A stretch of DNA of 64,000 nucleotides from Clostridium sp. CAG:245 (GCA_000435175.1 FR880073.1:16410-80409), one strand, 5' to 3'; positions 54,871-63,669 are shown, counted from the stretch's first letter. Notes: generated by a model from the letters alone, not told the origin. A program made the numbers and translations.

Positions 54871-55830
54871 ATGGAATTACCAATACTTTTAAAAGAAAAA
54901 TTAGAACAAGAGATAGATGAAATAGAGTTAAAAAAGTTAAAACAGAGTGCACAAAATATTAGTGAAAAATATAGAGATAAATCATCTAATAAAATGAGTA
55001 CTAGACTAATAGCTAGCGGGGAAGATGCAGTAGCATATGCTGTAAGCAGAATGCCAGCAACATATGGAGCTGTGTGTTTTGCATTAAAGCACAGTTTGGA
55101 AATGATGCCATATGCTGAAATTACAAGCTTGCTAGATGTGGGAGCTGGTACTGGAACTGCTACTTGGGCTGTAAATGAATTGCTTAAAATAGAAAGTAAT
55201 ATTTGTGTAGAAAACGAAGAATATATGTTAAATTTAGGCCAAAAGCTCATGAAAAATGAAATTGATAATGTACAGTGGATTAAGAAAAATATAATTACAG
55301 ATAATATAGAGGAAAAAGCAGATTTAGTCATATCTTCATATGTATTAAATGAAATAAAGGCAGAAAACAGAAATCAAATATTAGAAAAATTATGGAATTC
55401 AACTGGAAAATTATTATTAATTATTGAACCAGGAACACCAGAAGGTTATAATCAAATAAAAGAAATAAGAGACTACTTTATAAAAAAAGGTGCAAATATT
55501 GTAGCACCATGTGCGCATGAAAAAGAGTGCAAAATTTCAAAAAATGATTGGTGTGCTTTCTCATGCAGAGTTGCAAGAACGAAAGTGCATAAACTATTGA
55601 AAGAGGGAGAAGCTCCATATGAAGATGAAAAATTTTCATATATTGCAGTCTCAAAAATGAAAACAGATAAAAAAGATAGAATTTTAAGACATCCAAAAAT
55701 AGAAAATGGAAGAATAATATTAAAATTATGCACAACAGAAGGAGATATAGAGGAAAAGACTATAACTAAAAAGGAAAAAGAAAAATTTAAAATTGCAAAA
55801 AAGTTAAGCAACGGAGATATACTAAAATAA
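54871..55830 (+). CDS. Rsm22-family small-subunit rRNA methyltransferase-like protein
   Basis: A 319-residue protein. The SAM-binding motif is LLDVGAGTGTATW (about 90-102), preceded by the family's YAVSRMPATYGAVCFAL. The C-terminal part has CAHEKECKISKNDWCAFSCRVAR with four cysteines, likely an iron-sulfur or zinc site, and ends in YEDEKFSYIAVSK. Mitochondrial relatives act in small-subunit assembly; the bacterial role is not settled. The ATG at 54871 has a weak GTGAG site; a 54730 start would overlap rarA and add a basic low-complexity stretch. Confidence 0.87.
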   Translation: MELPILLKEKLEQEIDEIELKKLKQSAQNISEKYRDKSSNKMSTRLIASGEDAVAYAVSRMPATYGAVCFALKHSLEMMPYAEITSLLDVGAGTGTATWAVNELLKIESNICVENEEYMLNLGQKLMKNEIDNVQWIKKNIITDNIEEKADLVISSYVLNEIKAENRNQILEKLWNSTGKLLLIIEPGTPEGYNQIKEIRDYFIKKGANIVAPCAHEKECKISKNDWCAFSCRVARTKVHKLLKEGEAPYEDEKFSYIAVSKMKTDKKDRILRHPKIENGRIILKLCTTEGDIEEKTITKKEKEKFKIAKKLSNGDILK

Positions 55831-55918
55831 ATTTTTATGTTATAATAAACGTATGGGAAATAATAAGGAAAATTTTTTCCGACTGAAATAATAATTCGAA
55901 GGAGGAATCTTACTAAAA

Positions 55919-57043
55919 ATGGGACTATTTGACTTTTTACATAGACCAAGTGGGAAAAATACACAGGAAGTAATAAAAGAAGTAGAAAAAATACCAACAA
56001 TGATGTCAATTTATAGAGAAGATGGAACACAGACAGAGGTGTTAAATATAGAGGAAGCACAAAAATTTAGACATAGTGATGGAAGTATTAGTAGTCTAAT
56101 AAGTGCTAGGGTAATTCATGTAAACCAAGGAGATACAATTTATTTAGATGCTGCAGACCCAATTTGTTTTGAAATTCCAGAGGGCAGATATGATTTAGCT
56201 AAAGAATTGATAACCAGATTTACTGGAATGTACACAGGAATAGAACTTAATGAAAAATCATATACATATTTGGGTAGAGCCTACTCTGAAGAAGACATTA
56301 GACTACAACCACCAACAGCTGTTGTAAATGAGCAAATAGGAAAGTTGAACGAGAAGCTTTTAGAAGAAATAACAAATAAGAGGCTAAGAGAAAGTCGTTT
56401 ATTAGAAGTCAGAAAAAAAGAAGAAGATGCAAGAAATACGAGAATGCAAAAAAACATTAATAAATTGCGTGCTGAAGGGCAAAAGAAAATAGAAGCTAGA
56501 ATGGCAAATCCATTTATAAGAGGTGGATTAGATAAATTTCAAGCAGAACAATATGATGGGGTTAATACGACTAATGGAGAAATATTAAGGATTAGGGCAG
56601 TTAATAAAATTGCTAAAGATGCCTCTGGAAGATATGTGTACACTGCACAGCTTGCATCAACTTCTGATGAACAAAATGTCGAACTTTTCTCGCCAGACGT
56701 AAAGGTTCCAGTAGTATTCACATTGCCATATAGATTGAATGATATAGTAAATACAGAATATGATGCAGGCTATAAAAAACAATTAGAAAAAGCGGTACTT
56801 GATCTTTTGTCAAATGGATATCAAAAAAATATTACACCAGAAGGAATGTGTGATGTAAGTGAATTACATGATATTGGTGGAATTAACAAAGATGGTAGTG
56901 TAATAGAAAATAGTCCAGAAAATGGAGTATCTCAAGTTGTAATTAGCAAGATAGTTGAATTACAGGGAGAATATGCAAAACAAAGAAGAATGAGAGAAAA
57001 CACACGAGCAATACCATATTATAAAGACGATGACGGAAGGTAA
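55919..57043 (+). CDS. Soluble protein of unknown function
   Basis: A 374-residue protein not recognised. It starts MGLFDFLHRPSGK, a short amphipathic stretch that could touch a membrane or a partner. Then a mixed domain (about 30-125), a charged helix of about 60 residues (about 130-200) and a final mixed alpha/beta domain (about 230-374). AAGGAGG lies upstream. No signal peptide or known motif is visible. It lies between the Rsm22-like gene and converging NfeD/SPFH genes and looks like a single-gene unit. Confidence 0.75.
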   Translation: MGLFDFLHRPSGKNTQEVIKEVEKIPTMMSIYREDGTQTEVLNIEEAQKFRHSDGSISSLISARVIHVNQGDTIYLDAADPICFEIPEGRYDLAKELITRFTGMYTGIELNEKSYTYLGRAYSEEDIRLQPPTAVVNEQIGKLNEKLLEEITNKRLRESRLLEVRKKEEDARNTRMQKNINKLRAEGQKKIEARMANPFIRGGLDKFQAEQYDGVNTTNGEILRIRAVNKIAKDASGRYVYTAQLASTSDEQNVELFSPDVKVPVVFTLPYRLNDIVNTEYDAGYKKQLEKAVLDLLSNGYQKNITPEGMCDVSELHDIGGINKDGSVIENSPENGVSQVVISKIVELQGEYAKQRRMRENTRAIPYYKDDDGR

Positions 57044-57127
57044 ATAATAAAAATTGTATAATTTTTTAGTACATAGAAAAGAACTTAATATATTGAAGTT
57101 TAGCCTTTATTCAGTATATATAAATAA

Positions 57128-57156
57128 AAAGGGAAGAAACTAAAATTTCTTCCCTT
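57128..57156 (-). terminator. Terminator 1 of the SPFH operon
   Basis: AAGGGAAGAAA pairs with TTTCTTCCCTT. The minus strand is followed by TTTTTATTTA. Confidence 0.8.
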
Positions 57157-57166
57157 AACTATTATA

Positions 57167-57195
57167 AAAACCACGGGAATATTCCTGTGGTTTTT
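57167..57195. terminator. Terminator 2, bidirectional
   Basis: AAAACCACGGGAA pairs with TTCCTGTGGTTTT, with T runs on both strands. It lies between converging genes. Confidence 0.85.
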
Positions 57196-57201
57196 ATAGA
57201 A

Positions 57202-58119
57202 TTAGTCGTTTTTCTTATCTTTTTTGTCATCTTTCATAACTTCTTTAATTGCTCCTAAGCTTGAAAGTGTGCTTGTTGCCTCAAATGGAATAAATACTTT
57301 GTTGGCTTCTCCATTTGCAATGTCTTTTAAAGCTTCTAAAGATTTTAATTGTACTAAAGTGTCGTCTGGATGAGAATTCATCATTGCACCATATACTAAA
57401 TTAATTTCGTTTGCTCTAGCTTCAGCAACTTTTTTTATGGCTTCGGCTTCACCGGCAGCTCTTCTAATTTTAGATTCTTTTTCTGCTTCAGCTTCTAATA
57501 TAGCAGCTTCTTTTTTACCTTGTGCAAGTGTAATTGCAGATTGTCTTTCACCTTCAGCTTGAAGTATTTGAGCTCTCTTATTTCTTTCTGCATTCATTTG
57601 TTTCTCCATAGCGTCTCTAATATCAGCTGGAGGAGTAATATCTTTAATTTCAACTCTATCAATCTTGCATCCCCATTGATCTGTGGCTTCATCAAGAATT
57701 GCTCTTAATTCTTCGTTAATCATGTCTCTTGAACTAAATGTTGAGTCCAAATCCATTTTACCAACGATATCACGAATTGTTGTAATTGCTAAATATTCAA
57801 TACCTTTCTTTAGAGATTGAATTTCGTAAACAGCTTTTGCTGGGTCTGTGACTTTGTAGAACACAACAGTGTCTATTGTAATTGTAACGTTATCCTTAGT
57901 AATAACTCCTTGTGGTGGAACATCCATAGTTTGTTGCTTTAAGCTAACAACACTTCTAACACGGTCAACAAAAGGAATTATAATTGTAAGACCTGCATCA
58001 GCTACTTTATGAAATTTACCTAATCTTTCAATAATATAAACTTCAGATTGTCTTACTACTTTAATTGATTTTACGGCTATAATTAATATTATAACTAGTA
58101 ATACGATTAAAAACCACAT
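57202..58119 (-). CDS. SPFH/Band 7 (stomatin-like, QmcA) membrane protein
   Basis: A 305-residue protein with an N-terminal membrane helix (WFLIVLLVIILIIAV), the SPFH domain (VRQSEVYIIERLGKFHKV, VDVPPQGVITKDNVTITIDTVVFYKVTDP) and an Ala/Glu-rich coiled coil (about 190-250) ending near a short C-terminal tail. These proteins form membrane microdomain rings and often work with NfeD. Its operon mate upstream is NfeD, the classic pairing. Residue composition is normal. Confidence 0.93.
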   Translation of the reverse strand: MWFLIVLLVIILIIAVKSIKVVRQSEVYIIERLGKFHKVADAGLTIIIPFVDRVRSVVSLKQQTMDVPPQGVITKDNVTITIDTVVFYKVTDPAKAVYEIQSLKKGIEYLAITTIRDIVGKMDLDSTFSSRDMINEELRAILDEATDQWGCKIDRVEIKDITPPADIRDAMEKQMNAERNKRAQILQAEGERQSAITLAQGKKEAAILEAEAEKESKIRRAAGEAEAIKKVAEARANEINLVYGAMMNSHPDDTLVQLKSLEALKDIANGEANKVFIPFEATSTLSSLGAIKEVMKDDKKDKKND

Positions 58120-58194
58120 AATTTTTTCCTCCTAAAAAATATATATTATAAAATTAAAAACGTGAATTATAAAAATAGTGTAACTTCTAATGAT

Positions 58195-58647
58195 TTAGAT
58201 TTTTTTCTCAGGTTGTTTAATAGTTACTGGTTCAACAACTAATTTTACTCCATCTATTGATAAGACTTTTATAGTAGAACCCTTTGGAATAATATCAGTA
58301 TATGTAGAAATTGCTGTCCAAATGTCTCCAGAAACCTTAACTTGACCAACATCATTTGGAGTAATGTCTTTTGTAACTACACCTTCTTTACCAATTATTG
58401 CATTAGAATTAGTAACAATATTATCGTTTTTATTCATCTTTTCAGCAAAAGGTCTAGTCAAACATATAAGAATTACCGAAAGAATTACGAAAATTACAGT
58501 TTGAGCAATAACGTTTGAAATAAACAAACTAAGCAAACATGTAATAAGTGCGGCAACTCCAAACCAAAAAATTAAAAATCCAACAGTTGCAATCTCTGCA
58601 ATAAAACAAACTCCAGAAATTATCAACCAAATTTGCCAAGGTAACAT
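58195..58647 (-). CDS. NfeD-family membrane protein
   Basis: A 150-residue protein with three or four hydrophobic segments in the first 75 residues (WQIWLIISGVCFIAEIATVGFLIFWFGVAALITCL) and an OB-fold C-terminal domain (GKEGVVTKDITPNDVGQVKVSGDIWTA). It is the short NfeD form without the protease part. Located 75 bases ahead of the SPFH gene on the same strand; NfeD and SPFH proteins are functional partners in membrane domains. A GGAGGTG site precedes the ATG. Confidence 0.92.
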   Translation of the reverse strand: MLPWQIWLIISGVCFIAEIATVGFLIFWFGVAALITCLLSLFISNVIAQTVIFVILSVILICLTRPFAEKMNKNDNIVTNSNAIIGKEGVVTKDITPNDVGQVKVSGDIWTAISTYTDIIPKGSTIKVLSIDGVKLVVEPVTIKQPEKKI

Positions 58648-58744
58648 ATAAACACCTCCGAATTAAACTAACAAGATAATTATACCATAAAATTCCTACA
58701 AAATAAATAGTTTACAATAATTTTGCAAACTTTCCAACAATAAA

Positions 58745-58816
58745 AAAGCCATTCATAAGAATGACTTTTTGCGACACTCAGCGTCTACTCGGGTTTGGTC
58801 CTTGTGAGACCAATGT
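58745..58816 (-). other. Structured element with tandem hairpins and terminator (candidate small RNA)
   Basis: On the minus strand the order is TTGGTC-TCACAAG-GACCAA, a linker, GACGC-TGA-GTGTC, then ATTC-TTATG-GAAT ending in a T-rich run (CTTTTTTATTG). A TATAAT at about 58846-58851 lies upstream. This could be a small RNA or the 3' end of one. No function is recognised. Confidence 0.4.
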
Positions 58817-58919
58817 AAATAATATTATTTATAATTATATTATTCCTCTATGTATAAAAATTATACACTATTTTATGAAAAAAGTACAGAATTTTTTTGG
58901 AAAATCAGGTATGGAACTA

Positions 58920-58948
58920 TTGATTTATCACATATTTTATGGTATTAT
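58920..58948 (+). promoter_or_regulatory. Promoter of the type III toxin-antitoxin operon
   Basis: TTGATT, 17 bases, TATTAT. Transcription would start near 58955, about 30 bases before the first antitoxin repeat. Confidence 0.65.
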
Positions 58949-58983
58949 GAATATAATAATGTAGAATAACTTATTACAGTTAT

Positions 58984-59093
58984 GCATAAAAGCGGTTTTA
59001 CCATTCCAGTCAAAAATGGGCATATAAAGTGGTTTTATCATTCCAGTCAAAAATGAGCATATAAAGTGGTTTTACCATTCCAGAAAAAAATGG
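58984..59093 (+). repeat. Three tandem 36-37-base repeats of the antitoxin RNA
   Basis: Units begin at 58984, 59020 and 59057. The core GTGGTTTTACCATTCCAG is shared (unit 1 has GCGG, unit 2 has TATCATT). Each also carries CCATT...AAATGG, able to form a small stem. There are no unique spacers, so it is not a CRISPR array. Confidence 0.9.
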
Positions 59094-59103
59094 AATTAAA
59101 AGT

Positions 59104-59138
59104 AGATGGTATTGGAAACTTTACCATCTTATTTTTTT
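59104..59138 (+). terminator. Terminator between ToxI repeats and toxN
   Basis: AGATGGTA and TACCATCT form an eight-bp stem, followed by TTATTTTTTT. It sits 16 bases before the toxN start; ToxN synthesis needs readthrough. Confidence 0.85.
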
Positions 59139-59154
59139 AAGGAGGGGATGTAAA

Positions 59155-59685
59155 ATGAAAGATAAGCTCAAATGGTATGTTGTAGACAAAGAATATGTTA
59201 GTTATCTAAAAGAATTTGACAATAAGGTTGAAAATATAGATTATAGTAATAGATTTAAACCATATCTTGGAATAATAATAACGATAAATGAAATAAATTA
59301 CTATGTTCCGATATCATCAGTAAAAGAAAAACATTATAAAATGAATGAAGATATTGATTTTATAAAGATTAGTGAAAATGATAGAATATTGGGTGTATTA
59401 AATCTAAATAATATGATTCCAATTGATAATGATAGTGTTAAAAATCTAAAATATAGTGAAATAGAAAAGTATAGAAATTTTAAAACAAATAAAGAAAAAA
59501 GTTTATACATCTCTCTTTTAAATATGGAATTAGAATTAATAAATAGCAGAATTGAAAAAATTAAAGCTAATGCATTTAAGTTATATAATGAAAAAACCAA
59601 TAGACCTAATTCAAAAATTTCGAAAAGATGTTGTGATTTTAAAGTGTTGGAAGAAAAATGTAGAAAATATAAAAGAGATTACTAA
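59155..59685 (+). CDS. toxN: Type III toxin, ToxN/AbiQ-family endoribonuclease
   Basis: A 176-residue RNase of the ToxN/AbiQ/CptN group. The opening KLKWYVVDKEYVSYLKEFDNKV matches ToxN, as do YLGIIITINEINYYVPISSVKEKH (the SS region is the usual catalytic loop), GVLNLNNMIPI, and the C-terminal NSKISKRCCDFKVLEEKCRKYKRDY. AAGGAGGGG lies just upstream. Its antitoxin RNA repeats are immediately ahead. Such systems kill or stop phage-infected cells and stabilise plasmids or islands. Confidence 0.9.
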   Translation: MKDKLKWYVVDKEYVSYLKEFDNKVENIDYSNRFKPYLGIIITINEINYYVPISSVKEKHYKMNEDIDFIKISENDRILGVLNLNNMIPIDNDSVKNLKYSEIEKYRNFKTNKEKSLYISLLNMELELINSRIEKIKANAFKLYNEKTNRPNSKISKRCCDFKVLEEKCRKYKRDY

Positions 59686-59692
59686 AAAATAA

Positions 59693-59721
59693 TTGCATTT
59701 TGCTTTTATTTATGGTAAAAT
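59693..59721 (+). promoter_or_regulatory. Promoter for secG-rnr
   Basis: TTGCAT, 17 bases, TAAAAT, starting just after the toxN stop. Confidence 0.7.
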
Positions 59722-59759
59722 GTACGAGTTAGTAAAGAAAACGAGAAGGAGCGAGTAGA

Positions 59760-60011
59760 ATGCAAGTATTTAAATATATATTAATGGTTTTATACATAAT
59801 AGATTGTTTAGGATTAATAATAGTTACAATGATGCAAAATTCAGATAGCCGTGGAGCATCAGGAACAATAGTTGGTTCTTCTTCAAACAATTTCTATGAG
59901 AAGAATAAAGGAAGAACACGTGAAGGAAAATTAAAGAGATGGACAATTATCTTAGGAGTTGCTTTTGTAGTATTAGCAGTTGCTTTAGGTATTGTTTATG
60001 TTATAAAATAA
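59760..60011 (+). CDS. secG: Protein translocase subunit SecG
   Basis: An 83-residue membrane protein with two hydrophobic segments (about 6-25 and 58-80) and the intervening SecG signature (VTMMQNSDSRGASGTIVGSSSNNFYEKNKGR). It assists SecYE-driven export. Next to rnr as in Bacillus and Clostridium. AAGGAGCG precedes the ATG. Confidence 0.93.
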   Translation: MQVFKYILMVLYIIDCLGLIIVTMMQNSDSRGASGTIVGSSSNNFYEKNKGRTREGKLKRWTIILGVAFVVLAVALGIVYVIK

Positions 60012-60024
60012 GAATGAATTTTGG

Positions 60025-60054
60025 GAGGCGGCAGAAATTTTCTGTCGTCTTTTT
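60025..60054 (+). terminator. Hairpin between secG and rnr
   Basis: GAGGCGGCAGAA pairs with TTCTGTCGTC (with G-U pairs), then TTTTT. It would limit transcription into rnr. Confidence 0.7.
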
Positions 60055-60112
60055 GAAATGCTAAATAAGATTAATATTTGAAAAATTAAACATAATAAGA
60101 GAGGTGAATTTA

Positions 60113-62212
60113 ATGAAGAAAAAGTTTTTTTATATGAAAGATAAAATAAAAAGCAAAAAAGAGAGAAAGTCAAGAAAAGAAGAAAGAATTAATTTGAACG
60201 AAATTTTAAAAGATGAAAGCTATAAACTTGGAACTTTTAGAAGAAATGGTAGAGGGTTCGGTTTTGTTAATGTTGGTGAAGAAGATGAAATTTTTATTTC
60301 ACCTAAACTTACAAAAAATGCACTTGATGGAGACGAAGTTTTAATTAGAATTTTTGATGATAGTGAATTTCAAGATGATAAGCATAAGAGAGAAGGTAAA
60401 ATACTTCAAATTACAAAGCATGCACAGGATACGATTGTTGGAGTTTATAAGAAAAGCAGAAATTTTGGTTTTGTAATTCCAGATGATCAAGCTGTAAGTG
60501 GAGATATCTACATTCCAAAAAAGAAGAGTGCGAATGCAAAAAACAATCAGAAGGTGGTTGTGAAAATTGACAAGTATTCAGACGGAGTAAATAAGGCGGA
60601 AGGTACTATCGTGGAGATAATTGGTGGAATAGATGAAGCAGGAGTCGACATGATGTCTCTTATTAAGGAGTACAAGCTTCCAAATGAGTTTCCAGAAAAT
60701 GTACTAGCAGAGGCGAGGGCAATTCCACAAGTTATAGATGAAAAGAACATCGAAAAAAGAGTCGATTTAAGAAATGAAGAAATTTTTACAATTGATGGAG
60801 AAGACGCAAAGGACTTAGATGATGCAGTAAATGTTAAGAAAAACGATGATGGAACATATACACTAGGAGTTCATATTGCAGATGTTAGCTATTACGTTAA
60901 ATCTGGATCAAAACTGGATAAAGAAGCAATTACCAGAGGCACAAGTATTTACATGATGGATAGAGTAATTCCAATGCTTCCAAAAGAACTATCTAATGGA
61001 ATTTGTAGCTTGAACGAGCAAAAAGATAGATTTGCGATGTCTGTTATTATGAAGATAAACGAGAAAGGAAAAGTAGTCGACGCAGATATTTTTAAATCTG
61101 TAATAAAGACGACAAGAAGAATGAATTATCATGATGTAAATGATATATTCAAATTTGCAGACATGAAAGACGGAAAAATAGAACTCGCTGATGAAGAACT
61201 TGCAAGAGTAAATAATGTTTCGGAAAAGTATAAAGAATTTATACCACATTTTCTAAGAATGAGAGAATTGAAGAATGTACTAAAACAGAGAAGAGACTTG
61301 AATGGAAGTTTAAACTTAGATATTCCAGAGAGCAAGATAATTCTAGATGAAAATGGTATTGCAGTTGACATACAAAAATATGATTATTTGGAATCGAATG
61401 AAGTAATAGAGCAATTCATGCTAACGGCAAACGAGTCAGTTGCAGAAAAGTTTTATTGGTTACAAGCACCTTTTATTTATAGAGTTCACGATGTACCAGA
61501 CATAGAAAAAGTAAATGACTTGAATAAATTCTTATTCAACTTAGGCTATAAAATAAGAGGCGTAAAAAAGGATGATGAAGATAGCATCCATCCAAAGGCT
61601 TTTGCACAAGTGCTAGAAGAAGTAAAAGGAAAACCAGAGGAGAGAGTTGTATCAAACTTAATATTAAGAACCTTGAAAGTTGCAAAATATGAGAGTGAAA
61701 ACAGAGGACACTTCGGAATAGCAAGCAAATGCTACTGCCACTTTACGTCGCCAATAAGAAGATACCCAGATTTATTTATTCACAGAGTAATATCTTCATA
61801 TTTAAAACATGACTACAACATAAATGAAGAGTTAAGAAAAAAATATGAGATAGAAGCAGTTAAATATGCAGAAAGCTCATCTGAAAGAGAAAAAATAGCT
61901 CAGAAGGTGGAACGTGATGCAGAAGATATAAAGAAAGCAGAGTACATGAAGGATAAAGTCGGAGAAACATATAATGGAGTCGTATCAAGTGTTACACCAT
62001 TCGGAATGTTTGTTGAACTAGACAACACAGTAGAAGGTTTGATAAGATTCGAAAATATGGGCAACGAATATTTCATATATGATGATGAAAGAAAAACGCT
62101 AGTTGGAGAAAAATCAAAGACAATGTACAAGATAGGAGACAGTGTAAAAATAGAAGTAATAGGAGCAGATAAAATAACAAGAAAAATAGACTTTAAATTG
62201 TGCAAAGAATAA
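60113..62212 (+). CDS. rnr: Ribonuclease R
   Basis: A 699-residue 3'-5' exoribonuclease that degrades structured RNA. After a basic N terminus come cold-shock domains (RRNGRGFGFVNVGEEDEIFI; KSRNFGFVIPDD), then the RNB catalytic domain with DGEDAKDLDDAV (about 227-238), and a C-terminal S1 domain (about 620-690; NGVVSSVTPFGMFVEL). The ATG at 60113 follows GAGAGGTG; a GTG at 60104 is less likely. The conserved follower smpB is absent; a DGR target gene comes instead. Confidence 0.97.
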   Translation: MKKKFFYMKDKIKSKKERKSRKEERINLNEILKDESYKLGTFRRNGRGFGFVNVGEEDEIFISPKLTKNALDGDEVLIRIFDDSEFQDDKHKREGKILQITKHAQDTIVGVYKKSRNFGFVIPDDQAVSGDIYIPKKKSANAKNNQKVVVKIDKYSDGVNKAEGTIVEIIGGIDEAGVDMMSLIKEYKLPNEFPENVLAEARAIPQVIDEKNIEKRVDLRNEEIFTIDGEDAKDLDDAVNVKKNDDGTYTLGVHIADVSYYVKSGSKLDKEAITRGTSIYMMDRVIPMLPKELSNGICSLNEQKDRFAMSVIMKINEKGKVVDADIFKSVIKTTRRMNYHDVNDIFKFADMKDGKIELADEELARVNNVSEKYKEFIPHFLRMRELKNVLKQRRDLNGSLNLDIPESKIILDENGIAVDIQKYDYLESNEVIEQFMLTANESVAEKFYWLQAPFIYRVHDVPDIEKVNDLNKFLFNLGYKIRGVKKDDEDSIHPKAFAQVLEEVKGKPEERVVSNLILRTLKVAKYESENRGHFGIASKCYCHFTSPIRRYPDLFIHRVISSYLKHDYNINEELRKKYEIEAVKYAESSSEREKIAQKVERDAEDIKKAEYMKDKVGETYNGVVSSVTPFGMFVELDNTVEGLIRFENMGNEYFIYDDERKTLVGEKSKTMYKIGDSVKIEVIGADKITRKIDFKLCKE

Positions 62213-62289
62213 AACAAAAAGATGAAATTTTTGAATAAAAACATAAGAAATATTTGAAAATAATAAAAAGTACATAGGAGGAGACAGGA

Positions 62290-63657
62290 ATGAAAAATAA
62301 TAAGGGGATCACCATAGTTGCGTTAGTCGTTACAATAGTTGTCTTGTTAATTCTTGCTGGAGTAAGTATTAATTTAGTACTAGGAAACAATGGAGTAATA
62401 TCAAAAGCAAAAGAAGCAGAAACAAAATCAGGAGAAGCGAGTGAAAATGATTTAAATGGAATGAATAGGCTAATAGACAAAATGGAAAGTTTATTAGGTG
62501 GAGATATAGAACCAGAGACAATTCCATATTTACCAAGTGATGACTTTCATTATGATACAAGTACAAGTGTAGATACAGGGCTTGTAATCGCAGACACAGA
62601 TGAAAATGAATATGTGTGGGTAGTAGTACCAAAGAGCTTGTATAATAATACAACCTATAATTCAAATAACGATAAAAAGCCTTCATCAAGTACAGATTAT
62701 GCAAACATAGAATATTGTTTGCAACAGTACACAGCAACATATAGAAGTAAAACAAGGTATTCTGATGTATATTATGCTGATGACAAAAATGTAGGTTGGT
62801 TTGCAGATGAAACAGCATATAATAATTTTAAAAATAGCATGCTAAAAAGTGTATACGAAAATGGCGGATTTTATGTAGGAAGATACGAAGCTGGAATTGG
62901 AACTAATAGAACAAGTATAGAGGAACAAGTAGATGGAAAATATCCAGTACCAACAACAGTGCCAGTAACAAAAGCAGATGCATATCCATATACATATGTA
63001 ACAAGAACACAAGCACAAAATTTAGCAAGTAATGTAAATTCAGGAACAAAGACAAGTAGTTTAATGTTTGGAGTGCAATGGGATTTAGTGCTAGCATTTA
63101 TGCACAATAAAGGAAATATAGCGGACAGTACATTAACATCAAATAGTACAACAATAGGAAACTATAATTTAGCAAATAATGTTAATTCGGGAAATAAAAC
63201 AAGTAGTTTAATGTTTGGTGTGCAATGGGATTTAGTGCTAGCATTTATGAGTAGAGATACTGCGAAAATAAATCAGAATACTTTAAGTGAGCTAACATCA
63301 AATAGCACAACAATAGGAAACTACAATAATAATTTATGGGAAATAAAAAATGTAAATGCTAAATATTTGTCAAATGGTAAATTTGTACAATGTTCAAATC
63401 CATACAAAAAGGAATCTAATTCAAATATATTATTAACAACGGGAGCTGATGATAGTTTTTCAGTGCAAAACATATATGATATAGCTGGAAATGTGTGGGA
63501 GTGGACTTTGGAAAAAACTTCCGACACTAGTGGTTATTGTGCGCGAAGAGGGGGCAGTTATAACAACATTGGTTCGGCTGTTCCTGCAACATTCCGCGGT
63601 CGCGACAATATGACTTATGCTCACTACAGTATAGGCTTCCGTGTTGCACTTTGGTAG
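62290..63657 (+). CDS. Pilin-anchored variable protein, DGR target with C-type-lectin-like domain
   Basis: A 455-residue protein. Residues 1-43 form a type IV prepilin-like N terminus (KGITIVALVVTIVVLLILAG, cleavage after G6). Residues 95-330 hold two copies of one segment. The last 90 residues have the formylglycine-enzyme/C-type-lectin pattern YDIAGNVWEWTLE...CARRGGSYNN...PATFRGR...GFRVALW of diversity-generating retroelement target proteins. It is probably displayed at the surface. AGGAGGAG precedes the ATG. Reverse transcriptase and template would lie to the right of the window. Confidence 0.82.
   Translation: MKNNKGITIVALVVTIVVLLILAGVSINLVLGNNGVISKAKEAETKSGEASENDLNGMNRLIDKMESLLGGDIEPETIPYLPSDDFHYDTSTSVDTGLVIADTDENEYVWVVVPKSLYNNTTYNSNNDKKPSSSTDYANIEYCLQQYTATYRSKTRYSDVYYADDKNVGWFADETAYNNFKNSMLKSVYENGGFYVGRYEAGIGTNRTSIEEQVDGKYPVPTTVPVTKADAYPYTYVTRTQAQNLASNVNSGTKTSSLMFGVQWDLVLAFMHNKGNIADSTLTSNSTTIGNYNLANNVNSGNKTSSLMFGVQWDLVLAFMSRDTAKINQNTLSELTSNSTTIGNYNNNLWEIKNVNAKYLSNGKFVQCSNPYKKESNSNILLTTGADDSFSVQNIYDIAGNVWEWTLEKTSDTSGYCARRGGSYNNIGSAVPATFRGRDNMTYAHYSIGFRVALW
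63019..63325 (+). repeat. Internal tandem duplication in the DGR target gene
   Basis: Two copies of about 150 bases sit head to tail, encoding LASNVNSGTKTSSLMFGVQW... and LANNVNSGNKTSSLMFGVQW..., each followed by TLTSNSTTIGNYN-like residues. Similarity at the DNA level is still very high, so the duplication is recent. Confidence 0.85.
63541..63655 (+). other. Candidate variable region (VR) of the DGR target
   Basis: The last 38 codons are much richer in G and C than the rest of the gene and contain codons such as AAC, AAT, GGT, GAC, ACT, TAT and GCT in the positions that vary in such proteins. The end GGCTTCCGTGTTGCACTTTGG forms the conserved boundary expected next to the initiation-of-mutagenic-homing site. 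Adenine-directed variation can only be confirmed with the template repeat. Confidence 0.65.
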
Positions 63658-63669
63658 ACATGAGCCCTG

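Larger units (their letters stand above)
58955..59138 (+). ncRNA. toxI: ToxI-type antitoxin RNA precursor
   Basis: The transcript from the promoter at 58920 would contain three tandem 36-37-base repeats (58984-59093) and end at a terminator (59104-59138) just ahead of the toxin. This repeat-terminator-toxin layout is diagnostic of type III systems, in which the toxin RNase cuts the precursor into monomer RNAs that then bind and hold it inactive. Incomplete termination would supply toxin mRNA. Confidence 0.8.

Noticed and set aside
58761..58964. 67-residue plus-strand reading frame
   Set aside because: It overlaps the hairpin element and the toxI promoter, has no ribosome binding site, and its composition looks random.
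58984..59093. CRISPR array
   Set aside because: The three units are contiguous with no unique spacers, and a ToxN-family toxin with a terminator follows, so this is a type III antitoxin RNA.
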